From NCBI GenBank assembly GCA_029880425.1, contig JAOUOK010000046.1, positions 1 to 8,712 on the forward strand: 8,712 nucleotides of DNA. The letters are read 5' to 3'. The stretch is from Gammaproteobacteria bacterium. Its GTDB lineage: Bacteria > Pseudomonadota > Gammaproteobacteria > UBA6429 > Thiohalophilaceae. This document shows, piece after piece, positions 5,067-8,712 of this stretch. Every line of letters begins with the position of its first letter. Position 1 is the stretch's first letter. A program made the translations under genes and the position numbers. The notes beneath the pieces were generated by a model. That model did not search any database, was not told the DNA's origin, and was given only the letters and a program-made list of their open reading frames with translations.

Positions 5067-6506
5067 TTAAACCTGCTTTTGCTGTAAAGGGAGTTTAATT
5101 TTGATCTCGGTACCACCTTGCTCATGGTTATGTATATCAATTGAGCCATGATGTAATTGAATTACTTCATATACCAGGCTAAGTCCGAGACCGGTACTTT
5201 TCTTACCAGAATCAGCCCGGGCCAATGAATAAAAACGGTCAAAAATGCGTGGTAATGCATAATCGGGAATCCCTGGTCCATGGTCCCGGATTGTTAAGAT
5301 CCACTGATTATCTTCTACGTTATCGGAGATCGTGATATCTGTATTTTCCGGACTGAAATCAATGGCATTATCTAAAATGTTATTAATAAGCTGTTGTAAT
5401 AAGAATCGTTCTGTTTCAATTTTTGTCGCGGTAAGTGGTGATATCGTGATTTTAATTTTATTTTTCTGAAGAATAGCGGCCTTATCATTACAGAGTTGTG
5501 TGATTAAATCATCAGTCGACACATGTTCAATGTCATCAAGCTGTTGCCGTTTTTCCAGTGATGCCAGTTTTAAAAGTTGCTCAACTACCTGGTGCAGCCG
5601 CCGACTTTCGTTGTTGATATTACTTATAAATTGTTGCCGTGAAGATTCCTGCATGTCTTCCTTTAATAATTCAGCAGCCCCTTGTATTGCTGCAAGGGGG
5701 CTTTTAATTTCGTGCGTTAAACTGTGAAGGTAATTTTCTATATAGTTCTTACCTTCAAGTGATGTACGCATTTCATCCATAGCTGTTGCCAGTTGGGCAA
5801 GTTCCTTTTCTCTTAAGTCAGGTACGTTGACCTTTTTACCTTCGCGAACATCTTTTGCATATAGTGTGAGTTGACGAATTGATAAAGTTAACCAGTAAAC
5901 AATCAGGCTAACCAGTGCCAGAGAAACTACGAGCAATAACAGGATCTTGGTTTCAATTTTTTTTACGGCATTTTCAAAGTAGGGTTGTACACTTGCGCTG
6001 GGTTTACCGACACTTAACACGCCGACGATTTGCTGCTCTTTTTTTATCGGTGCCGCAACATACATCACGCTGCTGCCCGGATCATTTTTATTTTCCCGTG
6101 TTGTTCGTGCACCATATTTGCCACGTAATGTGAGATAGACATCATTCCATTTTGAGTAATCTTTACCGACATCTTTTCCAGTTGAGTCATACAGCACAAT
6201 ACCTTTATCGTCTGTAATATAGATAAGCGTATTAGTATCATGACTGGTGTGGCCTGAGATCTTTGCTTCGATACGGCGGCGAGAAAATTCGTTAATATTT
6301 TTGGCAAACTTCCCGTTTTCAAGTGAGTTGTTTATAACGTCATCCTTAACGGTTTCTGCCATCATATAAGCAGAATCTACCAGGGCTTCTTCTAATGATT
6401 GTCGCATTGCGGGAATTAGTTCGGTGGTGATGTTTTGCATGACAATCCATGTTGAAAATCCAATCAACAGAAAGTAAGCAATAAATATTCGTAAACTAAG
6501 ACTCAC
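5067..6506 (-). CDS. creC: sensor histidine kinase CreC
   Basis: 479 residues, close to E. coli CreC (474). Membrane segment 1 is about residues 7-27, a periplasmic sensor domain covers 28-186 (YITDDKGIVLYDSTG is PAS/Cache-like), and segment 2 is about 187-206. A HAMP-type linker runs to about 255. The phosphorylated His is H265 in SLTHEIKSPLAAIQG. The ATPase domain has N box NNILDNAIDFSPE (375-), G1 DHGPGIP (408-414), F box FDRFYSL, and G2 STGLGLS (437-443), so all catalytic elements are present. It should phosphorylate CreB in response to an envelope or metabolic signal. The start is GTG at 6504-6506, inside the end of creB (11-base overlap), which implies translational coupling; the local SD (GCGGGA) is modest. 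Confidence 0.93.
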   Translation of the reverse strand: MSLSLRIFIAYFLLIGFSTWIVMQNITTELIPAMRQSLEEALVDSAYMMAETVKDDVINNSLENGKFAKNINEFSRRRIEAKISGHTSHDTNTLIYITDDKGIVLYDSTGKDVGKDYSKWNDVYLTLRGKYGARTTRENKNDPGSSVMYVAAPIKKEQQIVGVLSVGKPSASVQPYFENAVKKIETKILLLLVVSLALVSLIVYWLTLSIRQLTLYAKDVREGKKVNVPDLREKELAQLATAMDEMRTSLEGKNYIENYLHSLTHEIKSPLAAIQGAAELLKEDMQESSRQQFISNINNESRRLHQVVEQLLKLASLEKRQQLDDIEHVSTDDLITQLCNDKAAILQKNKIKITISPLTATKIETERFLLQQLINNILDNAIDFSPENTDITISDNVEDNQWILTIRDHGPGIPDYALPRIFDRFYSLARADSGKKSTGLGLSLVYEVIQLHHGSIDIHNHEQGGTEIKIKLPLQQKQV

Positions 6507-7182
6507 TGACTGTCCCGCTTATACTGTAGCCCAATCCCCGATGGGTTTTTATGGGATCAGTAGATTCATCAACCTGTTTTAATTTTTGGCGTAATGTTTT
6601 GATATGCGTATCAACGGCACGATCCATACTTGCATGAGGCTCAGTCCAGACATCATCAATAATTTGCTCACGTGAAAATACACGCCCAGGTTGCTGTAAT
6701 AATTTTTTTAAAATAAAAAATTCGTAGCGGGTTAAGTCCAACTCCTGTTGATGATAAATAATTTTTGCTTTTTTAGCATCAACTACAAAGATGCACTTTT
6801 GTCTGTACGTTGAAGAAAGTGTCGTTCGCTTAAGGATCACTTTTACCCGGGCCGAGAGTTCACGCGGACTAAAAGGTTTAGTCACATAGTCATCTGCCCC
6901 GATTTCTAGCCCAACAATTCGGTCAATTTCTTCATTCCTTGCGGTGAGAAAGATAATTGGAATTTCAGAAAATCGACGAATCGCTTTGCATAGATCAAAA
7001 CCATTCGTATCAGGCAAGCCAACATCGAGGACTATTAGTGAGTAATCTGAATCCTGCTGAAGATCATTAAGCGCTTCTTGCCCTAATGAATGCCACTTGA
7101 CCATGAAACCTTCCGTTTCAAGTGCATAAATGACCGTGTCGGCAATTGATGATTCATCTTCAATTAGGAGAATTCTCTGCAA
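6496..7182 (-). CDS. creB: response regulator CreB (OmpR/PhoB family)
   Basis: 228 residues. The receiver domain has the acidic pair E8-D9, phosphorylated D53 in VLDVGLP, T80 in FLTA, and K102 in TKPFSP, all in place. The C-terminal winged helix (about 125-222) has the recognition helix RAVDTHIKTLRQKL and the wing RGLGYSI. The N-terminus MQR...IEDE..IADTV.Y.L..EGF resembles E. coli CreB closely. Phosphorylated CreB should activate creD through direct repeats of TTCAC. The start codon is TTG (7180-7182), supported by GAGG seven bases upstream; no in-frame ATG is available without losing the first strand. creB is first in the locus here; the upstream 140 bases contain no TTCAC tag and no creA. 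Confidence 0.92.
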   Translation of the reverse strand: MQRILLIEDESSIADTVIYALETEGFMVKWHSLGQEALNDLQQDSDYSLIVLDVGLPDTNGFDLCKAIRRFSEIPIIFLTARNEEIDRIVGLEIGADDYVTKPFSPRELSARVKVILKRTTLSSTYRQKCIFVVDAKKAKIIYHQQELDLTRYEFFILKKLLQQPGRVFSREQIIDDVWTEPHASMDRAVDTHIKTLRQKLKQVDESTDPIKTHRGLGYSISGTVSES

Positions 7183-7188
7183 AATGTA

Positions 7189-7194
7189 ACCTCA
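7189..7194 (-). promoter_or_regulatory. Shine-Dalgarno that fixes the creB TTG start
   Basis: TGAGGT on the - strand leaves seven bases between GAGG and the TTG start. The pairing with 16S rRNA is good, which supports the rare start codon. Confidence 0.6.
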
Positions 7195-7322
7195 GTATTT
7201 TAATATGTATTAAGAGTAATATTTTTAAACTAAGGTGTATAGATTTAAGGCGAAATTTTGAATTGATGCAGGTTGGTTATTGGTCAGAAGCAGGTTCAAT
7301 GTTGTAGGTTGTTAAAACTTTA

Positions 7323-7688
7323 CTACCTACCCAGCCACTCATTAGCTTCATCGATGTTTTGAAAGAGCTGTACTTCCCAGTTTGAACCTTTAAATAATTC
7401 AACAAACTTATTGGCTAGTTTATTACTCTTTGAATCGATTACAATTGCATTTTTAACGCAGGGATTAGATAACACAGCTGCTCTGTGTTGACATGCAAGT
7501 CGTATTATATCTTCTTTATCTACTTCAGCAATTTTTACATCGATAAAATCAACTAACTTATATTTAATATCACTAAATCTTGGGTCATCATAAACAATAG
7601 TGCTTGCGTCTAAAAGTTCTTCACCTGTAATTTTGTCAGTGTACTTCCAGTACAGCCCGTTTTTTTCCCATGTTAGTATATTTGGCAT
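7323..7688 (-). CDS. STAS/SpoIIAA-like (SEC14-like) domain protein
   Basis: 121 residues, a single soluble domain. The layout ITWEKNGLYWKYTDKITGEELL (here: N-terminal strands, residues 4-26), D34-D-P-R-F38, Y43-K-L-V-D-F, then LACQHRAAVLSNP (64-76), V78-K-N-A-I-V-I and a C-terminal W-x-V-x-L-F...EANEWL, matches the small SpoIIAA-like/STAS proteins common in marine gammaproteobacteria. These have no settled function; the fold binds small or lipidic ligands or acts as an anti-sigma antagonist in other families, but the phosphorylatable Ser of true SpoIIAA is not evident. The ATG at 7688 has no clear SD. A TATAAT lies about 30 bases upstream. It is separated from creB by 140 bases, so it is probably an independent unit that could read through into creB. 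Confidence 0.72.
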   Translation of the reverse strand: MPNILTWEKNGLYWKYTDKITGEELLDASTIVYDDPRFSDIKYKLVDFIDVKIAEVDKEDIIRLACQHRAAVLSNPCVKNAIVIDSKSNKLANKFVELFKGSNWEVQLFQNIDEANEWLGR

Positions 7689-7718
7689 CAGATTTATTTA
7701 TTTTTGTGAATTTTTATA

Positions 7719-7724
7719 ATTATA
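7719..7724 (-). promoter_or_regulatory. possible -10 element of the STAS-like gene
   Basis: A perfect TATAAT on the - strand (5'-AAGTATAATTAT), 30 bases before the start codon. No good -35 is found at 17 bases, and the region is very AT-rich, so chance is possible. Confidence 0.3.
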
Positions 7725-7786
7725 CTTACTTTAAACAGGATATAATTAGATGTAATTCATGTTTTAAAAAAAAAGTTCCTGTATAG

Positions 7787-7802
7787 GTAATTTATAAATT
7801 AC
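7787..7802. repeat. 16-base perfect palindrome
   Basis: GTAATTTATAAATTAC is a perfect palindrome in the 198-base gap between the two right-hand genes. On the - strand a run of nine T follows about 12 bases later (7766-7774), so it could be part of a weak terminator for the exported-protein gene, or a dimeric operator. The rest of the gap is AT-rich and shows no gene. Confidence 0.4.
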
Positions 7803-7886
7803 TAATAGTATCTTTTGCTCTTTTATGTCGGCGGCTTAATTTTGTGCTAATAGCCTTCCTACTATGCTGGTAATTAATGTGTTTGA

Positions 7887-8393
7887 TTATTTAATTACAA
7901 TATCACGTAGATAATTTGCCCAAAATTTCATTTCTTTTTCATCGATATCTACACGGTTAGAAACCTGGGCGACATAAAACTTATTTTTCCCTTTAATAGC
8001 CTTGATATTCATGGTTTCAGGTATTTTTGTGAATTTATTAGGGTCGCAGACAATAACTTTATGTGAAAAAGGGTACCCATTTTGTTTTCCGTTTTTAACC
8101 GGGAAAACCTGGGTGGTACCGCATTGTCTCCTGGCCAGCTTAGCCATATTGAGGATGAATGGTTCTGGTTTATATTCTTTAATATATTTAAAGCTCTGTA
8201 TGGTGACCATACGGGTCCAGTTTTTTAAAGACTCGCTTCTTCTGATGAATTCAATAATACTCTGATTGTTGTTTTGTTTTTTGAAAGCAATTTTATAGTT
8301 TTTAGGAATTTTGAAGTTAAGCTGTTCAGCATGTCCTGTAGATATAAATGCAATATAAAATAACGTAAAGAGAAACAGGGTAGTGTGTTTCAT
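7887..8393 (-). CDS. small exported protein of unknown function
   Basis: 168 residues. MKHTTLFLFTLFYIAFISTGHA is a clear signal peptide with a cleavage site after A22, giving a mature periplasmic or secreted protein of about 146 residues, rich in Lys and Ile. Two cysteines, C91 (RRQCGTT) and C116 (VIVCDP), could form a disulfide. NWTRMVTIQSF (58-68) and the final EMKFWANYLRDIVIK look like conserved strand and helix elements. I do not recognise the family with certainty. It is not CreA, whose sequence and spacing differ. AAGGA seven bases before the ATG is a good SD. Its leader can fold into a three-way junction (see the site at 8412-8470). It is transcribed toward the STAS-like gene, 198 bases away. 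Confidence 0.75.
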   Translation of the reverse strand: MKHTTLFLFTLFYIAFISTGHAEQLNFKIPKNYKIAFKKQNNNQSIIEFIRRSESLKNWTRMVTIQSFKYIKEYKPEPFILNMAKLARRQCGTTQVFPVKNGKQNGYPFSHKVIVCDPNKFTKIPETMNIKAIKGKNKFYVAQVSNRVDIDEKEMKFWANYLRDIVIK

Positions 8394-8411
8394 TGCCTAG
8401 TCCTTAATAGT

Positions 8412-8470
8412 TAACAACAATTATTAGAATACTTCTAATTTAGTAATCAGCGTGATGATTACAGTTGTTA
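8412..8470 (-). promoter_or_regulatory. three-way-junction structure in the exported-protein leader
   Basis: Three perfect 7-bp stems nest neatly: outer TAACAAC (8412-8418) with GTTGTTA (8464-8470); inside it, ATTAGAA/TTCTAAT (8423-8439, loop TAC) and GTAATCA/TGATTAC (8443-8462, loop of six). The structure ends 5 bases before the AAGGA ribosome-binding site of the exported-protein gene. It may be a structured leader RNA, or the two inner palindromes may be operators. Confidence 0.4.
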
Positions 8471-8712
8471 CTTTTCCATTAATTCGTTCTTGTTGGTAAG
8501 CTTCTAAAACAGGGGTATTTTCAAATTACCATAAACTCTTCAATGAATCTATATCTTCGCAGCGGTTGTATTAGCTTTTCGTGATTCGTAGTGATACTGG
8601 ATTGCGTTATCAGTTTTATCATGTCGTAAATTTTTAGACTAAAAGCCGGTACACCTTTCTACTCACTTCATCATTATCTGCCGTCGTGATGTCATCGCAA
8701 TTATATTTTTTC
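8471..8712. other. intergenic region without an intact gene
   Basis: No ORF of useful length on either strand. On the - strand a frame open at the right edge ends with a TAA at 8634-8636 (it reads ...DDITTADNDEVSRKVY and four more residues), and an overlapping shifted frame continues to a TAG at 8549-8551 (KNLRHDKTDNAIQYHYESRK...). They may be the 3' end and a frameshifted remnant of a gene entering from the right. No clear promoter was seen. Confidence 0.4.

Noticed and set aside
7887..8393. The exported protein as CreA
   Set aside because: It is an exported protein of similar size near creB, but the sequence does not resemble CreA, and another gene separates it from creB.
8412..8470. Another attC site, because of TTAAC and GTTA at its ends
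   Set aside because: There is no GTTRRRY core, the arms are perfect rather than carrying extrahelical bases, and there is no cassette on this side of the cre locus.

Overview
The window joins two unlike regions. Bases 1 to about 3,480 are the 3' end of an integron gene-cassette array: single + strand ORFs, each closed by an imperfect inverted repeat that starts with a (Y)TAAC-type inverse core and ends with a GTTRRRY-like core (attC sites). From about 3,520 to the right edge is conventional, apparently chromosomal DNA, all on the - strand: a creB-creC-creD two-component locus, a STAS/SpoIIAA-like protein and a small exported protein. CreD and the CreBC pair point to a gammaproteobacterium. 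The AT-rich composition and the attC types fit a marine or aquatic genus, but I cannot name it. No integrase is visible; all cassettes read rightward, so intI/attI should lie to the left.

Cassette array, left to right: (1) the 3' part of a class I SAM-dependent methyltransferase; (2) an Imm10-like putative immunity protein; (3) a small signal-peptide protein of unknown function; (4) a four-helix membrane protein; (5) a GNAT acetyltransferase with a TTG start; (6) a P-loop kinase-like NTPase. Cassette 6 is unusual. It has about 220 bases of leader carrying a good sigma70-type promoter, two terminator-like hairpins whose inner arms can also pair with each other, and a hairpin that can bury the Shine-Dalgarno sequence. 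The attC sites fall into at least three architectures, so the cassettes look recruited from different sources. The last attC is cut off or decayed where the array meets chromosomal DNA, and convergent terminators separate it from the cre locus.

Cre locus: creB (TTG start) and creC (GTG start) overlap by 11 bases; creD follows after 105 bases. That gap holds three tandem 11-base repeats ending in CAC on the coding strand, resembling the E. coli CreB target (TTCAC-N6-TTCAC), so creD is probably controlled by CreB. No creA lies next to creB.

Right end: the STAS-like and exported-protein genes follow on the same strand. The leader of the exported-protein gene can fold into a three-way junction of three perfect 7-bp stems. 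The last ~300 bases contain no intact gene, only a possible frameshifted remnant of a gene entering from the right.
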